A DNA stretch of 11,807 nt from Candidatus Glassbacteria bacterium RIFCSPLOWO2_12_FULL_58_11 (GCA_001780825.1 MFIX01000224.1:1-11807); one strand, 5' to 3'; numbered from the stretch's first letter, positions 1 through 6,294 are shown. The notes: generated by a model from the sequence alone, not told the origin. Program-made: numbers and translations.

Positions 1-346
1 CATAGTCCGTGAATGTCGTACGATCCAGGGGATTTTTGAACAGGTCACGGTCCTCATTTCCGCCGGTTGCCGCCATCAGTTGAATCCGCTCGATAAACGG
101 GAAATTGCTTTTGAAATAGTCCGCCGGATAAGTGTCCGCCGTTTGCAGCCACGTCCTGTCGATCATCCACATATTTATATCGCTGAACTTGTTTGTAATA
201 ATTTTTCCGGGGGAAGACACATCGACCGTAAAGCTTACCGGTTCGACGGCATACGCGGCCGGACCGGTCAACAAGGCAATAAACAAGCCTTTTGCCAATA
301 CATTTCTCATAATCGTCATCTTCATACCGGGCAAATCGATTTTCAT
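1..346 (-). CDS. Exported protein N-terminus, partial (possible glycoside hydrolase-like)
   Basis: About 115 residues are visible before the window edge cuts the gene. The N-terminus is basic, followed by a hydrophobic segment (VLAKGLFIALLTG) and an AYA-V site that reads like a Sec signal peptide cleavage site near residue 33. The mature part starts with a beta-rich stretch and then FSDINMWMIDRTW, with FPFIERIQLM further on. An aromatic-rich segment of this kind early in the mature chain recalls the first strand of TIM-barrel glycoside hydrolases such as GH39-like proteins. That family idea is inference from a fragment and is weak. The start is uncertain: ATGs lie at 346, 325, 319 and 310, and none has a convincing Shine-Dalgarno. 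The conclusion that it is exported is firmer than any enzymatic role. Confidence 0.6.
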   Translation of the reverse strand, partial: MKIDLPGMKMTIMRNVLAKGLFIALLTGPAAYAVEPVSFTVDVSSPGKIITNKFSDINMWMIDRTWLQTADTYPADYFKSNFPFIERIQLMAATGGNEDRDLFKNPLDRTTFTDY

Positions 347-664
347 TCAGTATAAGCCGGGGCACGGCCAGTAGATCGAGCCGGCGTTCATCCCTTTGCC
401 TTCGGCCGAGGAACCAGAGCCTCTTTCGTGATAAATATTCCGGGGCGCCCTCCGAGAAGATAATCGGCCTGCTATAATCCTGACATAAAAAGGATAAGAA
501 TGGCGAGGGAAACTATTGGCGGCATTACCATTTCCTTTGGTTGAAAACCGAGAAATGGGAATTCGATTGAAAGCCGGCGCGACAGAAGGAGTGGTTTCAT
601 TTCAGAATTCGATTAGCCAATTTAACGCTGATTTTTCCGGAGTTGAATATTTTTTTCCTGATAA
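347..664. other. Intergenic region without a supported gene
   Basis: These 318 bases separate the partial exported gene from the end of the methyltransferase gene. Only weak items are visible. A TATAAT at 473-478 on the plus strand has no matching -35 box. A 14-codon reading frame starts at ATG 500 behind AGGATAAG and stops at 544. The 10-mer GAATTCGATT occurs twice (559-568 and 605-614). A small palindrome, CCTGATAATCAGG, lies at the methyltransferase stop codon, but no T-run follows it on the minus strand, so it is not a classical terminator. The region is AT-richer than the genes around it. Confidence 0.5.
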
Positions 665-1978
665 TCAGGGAGCGGAGGTTCCAGCTTTTTTCGCCATGAT
701 TGATTCAAAGCGGCCTTTCAGCCGGAACTCCCGGCTGGTGTCCAGCCCGGCCAGGCCTTTTTTCAACAAGTGGGCATTAAGAAAAGTCCGATTGCTCAGG
801 TACAGGTAACATAATTGGTTTCCCTGCTCATCGCGCTGCGGGTTATCGTACCGCAGATAGACTTTTTGGCCGCGGGTTTTATCTGTCAGAAATTGCACGG
901 CTTCCGATTTTTTCTCAGCGCTTTCCCGGATTCCGAGCAGGCGTATGCTCAGCCCCTCGCTCAGCAGCAGACGCTCCGGCGAGAGGACTTTTTTCACGCG
1001 GTAATATTTCTCCCGGGGCTTCGAGGCCCCATCAACGCCGGAGCCGTAATTGACTTTTTTCGGATCGGCCCGCCGGCTGACAGTCTGCGGATCGGTGAAA
1101 ATATAGGGCAGACGCTGGATTTCGCGGGCCGGATTGAAATCGAGCGGGGGCTGTTTCAGGAAAATATAATCTGAGCCTGGAAACAGTGTCGGTTCGCTAA
1201 GTCCGAGTTTTTCCCGGAGACAGGGCAGGAACTCTCCATTGATTTCGTAGCCGATGGAGTTTCTTCCCAGACTGGCGGCGGCCAGGGTGGTGGTGCCGCT
1301 GCCCAGGAAAGGATCGAGCACCGTGTCGCCCTCGAAGCTGAACATCCGGATCAACCGTCGCGGCAGCTCCTCAGGAAATGCCGCCAGGTGGCCGCTCTTT
1401 TTCTCGCCCGGGAAATTCCAGTGCCCGGAAAAGTAAAGGTTCCACTCCGCGGCGCTCAAGGCGGACTTTTCCCGCGATTCCGGGCTTACCGGGGGGGCTT
1501 TGCCGGGCTTTTTGAATATGAGGATGAACTCGTAATCGAGCTTCAGGATCCCGTTGCGCGGGTAAGGGTAGGAACCCATGATAGAGGCGCCGCCGGAAGT
1601 GTTGGTTGTGGTCACTTTCTGCCAGATCACCGCGCCCATATAATCCAGGCCCGCGCTTTCACAGAACTTGATTATCTCGGTACGGATGGGGATAACTTTA
1701 TAGCGGCCGTACAAGGCCGCGCGGGCAAACTGGTCGCCGACATCTATGCACAGGCGGCAGCCCGGATGAAGGACCCGGATGCACTCGCTCCAGACCAGGC
1801 TCAGGCTGTTGATATAGTCCTGGTAGCTGTCGTTGAAGCCGATCTGGCCCGGAGCGCCGTAATCCTTGATCTGCCAGTAGGGCGGGGAGGTAACCGCCAG
1901 GTGCACGGAGCGGTCTTCGACCTCACTCATTCTGCGCGAATCACCGGTAATTATTTTATGGACAGTACGCTGAGTCAT
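665..1978 (-). CDS. Beta-class DNA methyltransferase with degenerate SNase-like C-terminal domain
   Basis: This 437-aa protein is an S-adenosylmethionine-dependent N4-cytosine or N6-adenine DNA methyltransferase. Catalytic motif IV, TSPPYW, is at residues 30-35, and the AdoMet-binding motif DPFLGSGTT is at 222-230, followed by GYEIN. Motif IV preceding motif I is the beta-class order; SPPYW favours an N4-cytosine enzyme but does not prove it. The catalytic part ends near residue 260. Residues about 324-432 resemble a staphylococcal nuclease fold (IRLLGI, an RD-x2-G segment, then FLNAHLLKKGLAG). The nuclease residues look lost: the positions matching D40, E43 and R87 read R, A and N. The domain is therefore more likely to bind than to cut. 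The ATG overlaps the upstream DUF2461 stop (ATGA), implying translational coupling. No restriction endonuclease is adjacent, so the enzyme may be solitary. Confidence 0.9.
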   Translation of the reverse strand: MTQRTVHKIITGDSRRMSEVEDRSVHLAVTSPPYWQIKDYGAPGQIGFNDSYQDYINSLSLVWSECIRVLHPGCRLCIDVGDQFARAALYGRYKVIPIRTEIIKFCESAGLDYMGAVIWQKVTTTNTSGGASIMGSYPYPRNGILKLDYEFILIFKKPGKAPPVSPESREKSALSAAEWNLYFSGHWNFPGEKKSGHLAAFPEELPRRLIRMFSFEGDTVLDPFLGSGTTTLAAASLGRNSIGYEINGEFLPCLREKLGLSEPTLFPGSDYIFLKQPPLDFNPAREIQRLPYIFTDPQTVSRRADPKKVNYGSGVDGASKPREKYYRVKKVLSPERLLLSEGLSIRLLGIRESAEKKSEAVQFLTDKTRGQKVYLRYDNPQRDEQGNQLCYLYLSNRTFLNAHLLKKGLAGLDTSREFRLKGRFESIMAKKAGTSAP

Positions 1979-2712
1979 TTTGTGCGGTGGTCGCCTTTTG
2001 AGGGTAGTTTTTTCCGAAAGCGCTCCAGATCGGCGGCCAAGTGCTGCGAGGTGGCGAAAGTCAGCAGCGGAAACAGTCGGAGAAAAGTATTCTGGACCTC
2101 CTGGAAGAGGCTTGCGCCCATAGCGACCGCCTGCTCACCCGGCACCAGCCGTCCCATGTAGTAGAATTTCCGCTGTGCCCACTGGTGGGCCAGGGGCGGA
2201 AGCCCCTTGACCCGGGTCTTGGCGTAGCTCTGGCTGTCGATCCACATGTCGCTGAAATTAGCGTTTTCCTCCAGGTATTGCTGAAAAATATCCGATTTGG
2301 CGGCGATATTGGCACCCAGGCGCTCGCGCCAGGACTCCATCGAGGCCCCGAGCCAGGTGCCGATATAGCAGTTCTCCGCGGTTATTCCGACCGCCAGGCC
2401 CGGCGCTTTCGAGCGGCCGAAGTCCCGGGGAAAGAAAAGCAGGTCGATAAAATCACGGTAGGGGCTTTTGTCTTTGGAGAAGCGGGTGTCCCGGTTTATC
2501 CGGCCCAGGCAGCGGCTGGATTTCGGCTCTGTCTCCAGCTCAGGGTCCAGGTCGTGGATAAAGGGAGCCAGGGCCCGGCAGAGAGTCCGCAGCTCCTCCT
2601 TAAGCGCCTCCCAGCGCTCCCGGTTTTCCTGGAACCAGAGAGTATTGTTGTTGGCTTTCATCTCCTGCATGAAAGCAAATGAAGAGGCGCTTAAACCTTT
2701 AAATTCAACCAT
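1975..2712 (-). CDS. DUF2461 family protein
   Basis: The 245-aa product matches the DUF2461 (TIGR02453) family, whose function is not established. Family hallmarks are visible: an N-terminal GLSASSFAFMQEMKANNN segment followed by WFQENRERW, then the strongly conserved INRDTRFSKDKSPYRDF around residues 80-97, and a later KFYYMGRLVPG segment. The length is typical for the family. I chose the ATG at 2712 because GAGGAG lies six bases upstream; a TTG six codons earlier at 2730 is open but has no such site. The stop codon overlaps the methyltransferase ATG by 4 bp, so the two genes are very likely co-transcribed and translationally coupled. No export signal or membrane segment is apparent, so a cytoplasmic location is expected. 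Confidence 0.88.
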   Translation of the reverse strand: MVEFKGLSASSFAFMQEMKANNNTLWFQENRERWEALKEELRTLCRALAPFIHDLDPELETEPKSSRCLGRINRDTRFSKDKSPYRDFIDLLFFPRDFGRSKAPGLAVGITAENCYIGTWLGASMESWRERLGANIAAKSDIFQQYLEENANFSDMWIDSQSYAKTRVKGLPPLAHQWAQRKFYYMGRLVPGEQAVAMGASLFQEVQNTFLRLFPLLTFATSQHLAADLERFRKKLPSKGDHRTK

Positions 2713-2858
2713 CCTGCTCTCCTCAATCAAAATGCTTTTCTAACATAAGAGTACTTGCCATGCCTGAAGTAGAGGCGTTACATATTTACATGTGCAGAAT
2801 GAATAAAATTGGATTAACGCCTGAAAACAATAATATCTGATCTCGCGCAATTTATTTC

Positions 2859-2892
2859 AAGGAGTCAGAAGTCAGGAGATAGTAGTCAGAAT
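2859..2892 (+). repeat. Heptad tandem repeat cluster, left arm of inverted pair
   Basis: From 2861 the sequence reads as consecutive 7-mers GGAGTCA, GAAGTCA, GGAGATA, GTAGTCA and a final GAAT. Aligned with the reverse complement of 2953-2986, the 34 bases match at about 26 positions without gaps, so the two clusters form an imperfect inverted repeat. Confidence 0.75.
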
Positions 2893-2952
2893 TTGTTTTT
2901 TGCAGCCAGCCGGTATTAAATTTAATCCCTTAATCCTTTAAGCGGTCATTTT

Positions 2953-2986
2953 ATTCTGACTCCTGAATTCTGTCTTCTGACTACTG
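2953..2986 (-). repeat. Heptad tandem repeat cluster, right arm of inverted pair
   Basis: After ATTC the plus strand reads as 7-mers TGACTCC, TGAATTC, TGTCTTC and TGACTAC, the reverse-complement form of the left cluster. The two arms lie 60 bp apart. Short GTCAGAA/GTCAGGA-type repeats of this sort are dispersed through many environmental bacterial genomes; whether they are mobile is not shown here. Confidence 0.75.
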
Positions 2987-3050
2987 AAAAACAGCCGACT
3001 TAAAAGATTCGACCAGTATCGCTCAGCGAATAATATATAACAGGAGAAAG

Positions 3051-3095
3051 ATGAATTTCTTAAACATGTTCCATCTATTTTTCAGCGGAGAATGA
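3051..3095 (+). CDS. Possible 14-aa leader peptide ORF
   Basis: ATG at 3051 follows AGGAGAAAG directly, the best ribosome binding site in this intergenic region. It opens a frame encoding MNFLNMFHLFFSGE. Its TGA at 3093-3095 overlaps the first ATG of the phosphoesterase frame (3092) by 4 bp. Its last codons also contain the GGAG that serves the preferred phosphoesterase start at 3098. This arrangement suggests translational coupling or ribosome delivery. The peptide is rich in Phe, Leu, Asn and Met but has no run of one amino acid that would indicate a classical attenuator. It could be chance, and no homology can be assessed at this length. Confidence 0.35.
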   Translation: MNFLNMFHLFFSGE

Positions 3096-3097
3096 GA

Positions 3098-4018
3098 ATG
3101 AAAAGAAGAAACTTTCTGAAATTTTCCCTGGCAGGCACCCTGGCCGGACCGCTGCTCGGCCGGAAAAAGCTCGCTGCGGGACAGGCGGCCGGGGTGTCGT
3201 TCAGGTTCGCGCACCTGACCGATATGCACGTAAAGCCTGAGGATGGCGCCGAGCAGGGCCTGCTCCAGGCGATTGCGGCGGTCAACTCGCTCGATCCGCA
3301 GCCCGATTTCGTGATCGCCGGCGGCGATCTGGTGTTCGATGTCCTGGCCGCGGATTACCAGCGGGCCGACACACTGTTCTCTCTTTACGGGCGCTGTATG
3401 AAAAATTTGAAAATGCCGGTCTATCATGTTATCGGTAACCACGACATTTTCGGCTGGTATCCCTGGAGCACGGTCAGCCCCGGGCACCCGGAGTACGGAA
3501 AGGAAATGTTCCGCAAGCGGCTGGGCGAGGGCCGCACCTGGCGCTCCTTCACCCATAAAGGCTGGCACTTTATCCTGCTGGACAGTATCGAGTGGAATCC
3601 CCGCAGGACGGATTATGTGGCCCGGATAAACGAGGCGCAGATGGACTGGCTAAAGCAGGATCTGGCGGCCTTGGACCCCGCCGTGCCGCTGGTACTGGTG
3701 ACCCATATACCCTTTTTCTCGATCGTGGAGCAGAACCGCAGCGGAGCCAATTCGAGTCTCCCGGAGGGTCTGGCGCTAGTCAATTCAAAAGAAGTGATCG
3801 AGCTTTTCGAGGGTTTCAAGCTCAAGCTGGTTCTTCAGGGACACCTTCACCGGGATGAACGGTTGGAACTGGAGGACAAGAGATTTATCATGTCCGGGGC
3901 GGTTTGCGGCGCCTGGTGGCGCGGGGCGAATATCCGCACCGAGGAGGGATTCGGGATCATAGATATCAATAATGAGGATATTTCGTACCGCTATTTCGAT
4001 TACGGCTGGAGAGTCTGA
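3098..4018 (+). CDS. Tat-exported calcineurin-like metallophosphoesterase
   Basis: The 306-aa product is a metal-dependent phosphoesterase of the calcineurin-like superfamily. The N-terminus MKRRNFLKFSLAG has the twin-arginine motif and a hydrophobic stretch, so export of the folded enzyme by the Tat pathway is expected. The metal-binding motifs occur in order: D-x-H at D42/H44 (LTDMHV), GGD at 75-77, GNHD at 113-116, VTHIPF with H203, and GHLH at 248-251. All expected ligands are present, so it should be active. The closest types are CpdA-like or purple-acid-phosphatase-like enzymes; the substrate cannot be read from sequence. I prefer the ATG at 3098 because GGAG lies 7 bases upstream; the ATG at 3092 is too close to that site. 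The gene stands alone on its strand apart from the possible leader ORF. Confidence 0.93.
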   Translation: MKRRNFLKFSLAGTLAGPLLGRKKLAAGQAAGVSFRFAHLTDMHVKPEDGAEQGLLQAIAAVNSLDPQPDFVIAGGDLVFDVLAADYQRADTLFSLYGRCMKNLKMPVYHVIGNHDIFGWYPWSTVSPGHPEYGKEMFRKRLGEGRTWRSFTHKGWHFILLDSIEWNPRRTDYVARINEAQMDWLKQDLAALDPAVPLVLVTHIPFFSIVEQNRSGANSSLPEGLALVNSKEVIELFEGFKLKLVLQGHLHRDERLELEDKRFIMSGAVCGAWWRGANIRTEEGFGIIDINNEDISYRYFDYGWRV

Positions 4019-4081
4019 GCCGGGCAAGACCACGAAAAAACCTTCCGGACAGAACCGGCGTGCGGACCGGAGAAAATAATT

Positions 4082-4110
4082 TTGATTTTTCCTGCGAACC
4101 TCGTTATACT
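4082..4110 (+). promoter_or_regulatory. Sigma70-like promoter for the NicO/UreH-type gene
   Basis: TTGATT (4082-4087) and TATACT (4105-4110) are separated by exactly 17 bases. Transcription would start near 4117, giving an untranslated leader of about 67 bases before ATG 4184. Confidence 0.6.
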
Positions 4111-4183
4111 CGTGGCACTTTTTTTATCCGGGTAACACTTATACTGGCCGCACTATTACTTTCGACTCCGGGACAATCCGCGC

Positions 4184-4939
4184 ATGGGCTCTGACCTGCT
4201 GGCACTTTCCGGCACCGCAATCGCTGTCGGAGTCACGCATACCCTTCTCGGGCCGGACCATTACGTGCCTTTTGTCGCCCTTTCCCGGACGCGTAACTGG
4301 AGTATCTACCGCACCGCGGTGATTACCTTCCTCTGCGGAATCGGGCACGTCCTCGGCTCGGTGGTCCTGGGGGCGGTCGGCATTCTGGCCGGGGTCATGG
4401 TCGGGCGTCTGGAGCGGTTCGAGGCGATCCGCGGCGAGATCGCGGCCAGCCTGCTGTTTGCCTTCGGCACGATCTACATGCTCTGGGGCCTCTGGCGTTT
4501 TTTCCATCCCCGCGAGCATAAGCACGCTTTCCTGCACAAAGCCGGGATCTCCCACAGCCACCCTCACTCGCACGAGACCCATTCACACGATACGGCGGTG
4601 ATGGACGATGGGCACAGCCACGCGCACGGGGAAGCCGGATCGGCGGTGGAAGCGACCAGCAGCACACCCTGGGTGCTTTTCATTATTTTCGTGCTCGGGC
4701 CCTGCGAGCCGCTGATCCCGCTCCTGATGTATCCGGCGAGCGAAAATAACTTTACCGGAGCCCTGGTAGTGGCCGGCGTGTTCAGCGCGGCCACTATCGG
4801 CACGATGCTGGCGGTGGTGATGTCTCTCTATGCCGGGATAAGCCGGCTGGAACTCGGGCTGCTCCAGCGCCTGAGCCATTTCCTCGCCGGCCTGGCGATT
4901 GCTCTCTGCGGCGCGGCGATCTTATTTCTCGGCCTGTGA
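4184..4939 (+). CDS. NicO/UreH-type membrane transporter with His-rich loop
   Basis: The 251-aa protein is an integral membrane protein with roughly six hydrophobic segments: three before residue 107 and three after residue 161. An early H-T-L-L-G-P-D-H motif (residues 19-26) resembles the HxxxxGPDH signature of NicO/RcnA and UreH/TauE-like transporters. The cytoplasmic or periplasmic loop at about 108-148 is packed with His (HSHPHSH, HSHDT, HSHAHG), as in nickel/cobalt efflux proteins. LGPCEPLIPL at 171-180 is a second conserved-looking intramembrane motif. A nickel or cobalt transport role is the best inference; family members are also annotated as sulfite exporter-like or cytochrome biogenesis proteins. 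ATG 4184 is the only start in the frame after a stop at 4133, though its Shine-Dalgarno is poor. No urease, hydrogenase or metal regulator gene lies nearby. Confidence 0.8.
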   Translation: MGSDLLALSGTAIAVGVTHTLLGPDHYVPFVALSRTRNWSIYRTAVITFLCGIGHVLGSVVLGAVGILAGVMVGRLERFEAIRGEIAASLLFAFGTIYMLWGLWRFFHPREHKHAFLHKAGISHSHPHSHETHSHDTAVMDDGHSHAHGEAGSAVEATSSTPWVLFIIFVLGPCEPLIPLLMYPASENNFTGALVVAGVFSAATIGTMLAVVMSLYAGISRLELGLLQRLSHFLAGLAIALCGAAILFLGL

Positions 4940-5042
4940 CAAATTCCGCTCTGTGCCGCGAAATATCTGTCTTTCGCCTGTCCCGGCCTGACTGTTCACC
5001 ATCTCGGAACACGCACAATTTCTGGTCTTTTCGAACTTGAAT

Positions 5043-5080
5043 AAAAAGAGAGCCCCATATCAAGCGGAGCTCTCTTTTTT
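5043..5080. terminator. Bidirectional rho-independent terminator
   Basis: AAAAAGAGAGC (5043-5053) pairs perfectly with GCTCTCTTTTT (5069-5079) around a 15-base loop. A T-run follows the stem on both strands. It would end the plus-strand transporter transcript and the minus-strand mini-protein transcript that converge here. Confidence 0.9.
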
Positions 5081-5123
5081 GTTAAGCAATGTCTAATCCC
5101 GGTTAGGCGGCACGCACGGCAAA

Positions 5124-5285
5124 TCAGTTTTGAACCGGCGCGCAAAGACTTTCCGGCGAGGCCGCTGCGGCTCCGCAGCGCGAACAGGTATAGCTTATCT
5201 CCCGGGAATTCATCGCGGAGGGGTTATCCTCAGCGCCAGTCTCGCAGGGGAGATTGCGGTGGCCCGGATTGACGGTTTGTCTCAT
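5124..5285 (-). CDS. Mini-protein with C-x2-C-x10-C signature, paralogue 1 (53 aa)
   Basis: A very strong ribosome binding site, AAAGGAGG, lies five bases before the ATG at 5285, which is the main reason to accept so short a gene. The product ends in YTCSRCGAAAASPESLCAP, with Cys at 34, 37 and 48 and a further Cys at 14. CxxC followed by a third Cys suggests a zinc-ribbon-like or knuckle metal site; a partner protein or the N-terminal Cys may complete it. It aligns with the next gene upstream, sharing the pattern YTCxxCGAxAxSxxSLCAP plus a CE-x(3-4)-EDN segment. Small proteins with a CxxCG...LCxP pattern occur in many anaerobic and deltaproteobacterial-type genomes, mostly uncharacterised, to the best of my knowledge. 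No function can be assigned. The bidirectional terminator lies about 45 bases beyond the stop. Confidence 0.75.
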   Translation of the reverse strand: MRQTVNPGHRNLPCETGAEDNPSAMNSREISYTCSRCGAAAASPESLCAPVQN

Positions 5286-5387
5286 GATTTCCTCCTTTAC
5301 GGCTCCTGAAAGGCAGCGTAGCGTTTCACTAAAGATTATGTCGAACGGCCTGAAATCCGGCCGCGAGGGAAAAACTTTCTTTTATAT

Positions 5388-5573
5388 TTATGCGCCCCGT
5401 TTTCGGCCATGATCCGGCGCGCAAAGGCTATCCATCGATTCCGCCCCCGCCCCGCAAACCGCGCAAGTGTACCTCGGCTGGTAATCGCGGCTTTTGGAGC
5501 GCTGAGCATTATCCTCCAGGTCCATCTCGCACTGGTAGAGATGGTCGTTAGAATGCTGCCGCTCCTCGTTCAC
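5388..5573 (-). CDS. Mini-protein with C-x2-C-x10-C signature, paralogue 2 (61 aa)
   Basis: The frame starts with GTG at 5573, five bases after GGGAGG, a good ribosome binding site. The product is hydrophilic at both ends and carries YTCAVCGAGAESMDSLCAP, with Cys at 37, 40 and 51 and another at 15. The spacing C-x2-C-x10-C is identical to that of the neighbouring 53-aa protein, and the N-terminal Cys-Glu and Glu-Asp-Asn residues also correspond. The two genes are therefore tandem paralogues, 102 bases apart, read in the same direction. The tail HGRKRGA is basic, unlike its paralogue. Metal binding is inferred from the Cys pattern only. A short hairpin (CGGCC/GGCCG) lies between the two genes but lacks a T-run. 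Confidence 0.75.
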   Translation of the reverse strand: MNEERQHSNDHLYQCEMDLEDNAQRSKSRDYQPRYTCAVCGAGAESMDSLCAPDHGRKRGA

Positions 5574-5907
5574 ACTAACCTCCCTTCAGCGATGGAGTGT
5601 AATTTGATCCCCCGGCAAGCCGGAATGTCGGCTGGGGCTAGAGTAACGGTTTGAATTCGAAAATGTTTCTCCTTTCAATTCTAAGGCCCGGGAAAATTGG
5701 CCGCCTCCCGGAGGTGGTTGACGCGAGCGGAAGAGATACATATATTCCGGGCAAAGGCACGAGGAGGCATTTCGGAAGAGGCTTGGGCGGAATTTTACGG
5801 TGGTATCCGGAAATATTGATATTGGATCAGAGAGTACAGCCGGAAAAATGCCGGGCAGGGAACCCGATCGGTCAATCCTGAATAATACTCCAGGGAAAGG
5901 CAAAAGG
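5574..5907. other. Intergenic region holding the repeat-protein promoter and leader
   Basis: This 334-base divergent region carries a good plus-strand promoter at 5718-5746 and about 155 bases of probable untranslated leader before ATG 5908. GC-rich hairpin candidates occur (CCGGCAAGCCGG near 5613-5624, CCTCCCGGAGG near 5704-5714). I could not match the leader to a known riboswitch class. A plus-strand frame from ATG 5800 is in phase with the repeat protein but has no good ribosome binding site. Confidence 0.5.
5718..5746 (+). promoter_or_regulatory. Sigma70-like promoter for the decapeptide-repeat gene
   Basis: TTGACG (5718-5723) and TATATT (5741-5746) are separated by 17 bases. The predicted start is near 5753. 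Confidence 0.6.
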
Positions 5908-6294
5908 ATGATTCTGGAAAATTTAAAAGCGGACTATGTCAGCAAGAAAAAGATTTTCGGCATTCCATTGCTGCATATTTCCAGCGAGTCGGCGCAGGGA
6001 GTGGTCGCGATAGGCGAAAAGGCGATCGGCGTGCTGGCGGTCGGCAGACTGGCGATCGGGGTGATCTCGAGCGGCGCGGTGAGTATCGGCGTGATCTCGG
6101 CCGGGGCGATTTCGGTGGGCCTGGTGGCGGCCGCGGGCGCGGTGGCCCTGGGTTTTGGCAGAAGCGCCGGAGCGATTGCCGCGGGCCGCAAGGCCACCGG
6201 AGCGCTGGCTTTCGGAGCCCGGCCGCAGGGCGGGTTAACGGTCAAGCTGCCGGCTATCGATGAAGATGACGATGATGTATTCCTGGGGATCTGA
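5908..6294 (+). CDS. Decapeptide Gly/Ala/Ile/Val repeat protein
   Basis: The 128-aa product has three parts. Residues 1-30 are a charged head (ADYVSKKKIFGIPLLHI). Residues 31-70 contain four exact 10-residue units beginning with Gly: GVVAIGEKAI, GVLAVGRLAI, GVISSGAVSI and GVISAGAISV. Two 11-residue and more diverged units continue to about residue 102. The tail is acidic (DEDDDD near the C-terminus). A Gly every five residues with alternating small aliphatic residues suggests a beta-helix-like or stacked membrane-associated fold, not ordinary transmembrane helices. Similar AxG-repeat proteins with this kind of head are found in several phyla without known function, as far as I recall. ATG 5908 has AAAGG seven bases upstream. 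The gene converges on the 6304-8400 gene with only 9 bases between stop codons, and a GGGAT-CTG-ATCCC palindrome spans its stop. Confidence 0.8.
   Translation: MILENLKADYVSKKKIFGIPLLHISSESAQGVVAIGEKAIGVLAVGRLAIGVISSGAVSIGVISAGAISVGLVAAAGAVALGFGRSAGAIAAGRKATGALAFGARPQGGLTVKLPAIDEDDDDVFLGI

Larger units (their letters stand above)
2713..3050. other. Divergent intergenic region with repeat clusters
   Basis: This region separates the minus-strand DUF2461 gene from the plus-strand phosphoesterase unit. It is AT-rich compared with the genes. It holds two inverted clusters of 7-bp repeats (annotated separately) around a roughly 60-bp AT-rich core. An AT-rich TAATATATA stretch at 3031-3039 lies just before the leader-ORF ribosome binding site. 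I could not pair any -35 and -10 elements convincingly for either flanking gene. Confidence 0.5.

Noticed and set aside
500..544. A 14-codon frame (MARETIGGITISFG) behind AGGATAAG in the left intergenic region
   Set aside because: The ribosome binding site is modest, the nearby TATAAT has no -35, and nothing links it to a neighbouring gene. A remnant of a longer gene is possible but cannot be shown.
657..669. CCTGATAATCAGG palindrome as a terminator for the methyltransferase
   Set aside because: On the minus strand it is followed by an A-run, not a T-run, so it does not fit a rho-independent terminator for that gene.
1388..2161. A 257-codon plus-strand frame opposite the methyltransferase and DUF2461 genes
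   Set aside because: No ribosome binding site or family pattern, and it crosses the junction of two well-supported minus-strand genes.
3023..3568. A minus-strand frame opposite the phosphoesterase
   Set aside because: It is antisense to all the early metal-binding motifs and has no recognisable content.
5651..5881. A 76-codon plus-strand frame upstream of the repeat protein
   Set aside because: It begins with TTG ahead of the better promoter and its translation has no pattern suggestive of a protein family.
5741..5907. A riboswitch in the leader of the repeat-protein gene (GGGCAAAGG resembles part of a cyclic-di-GMP aptamer)
   Set aside because: The remaining conserved aptamer segments and pairing arms could not be found.
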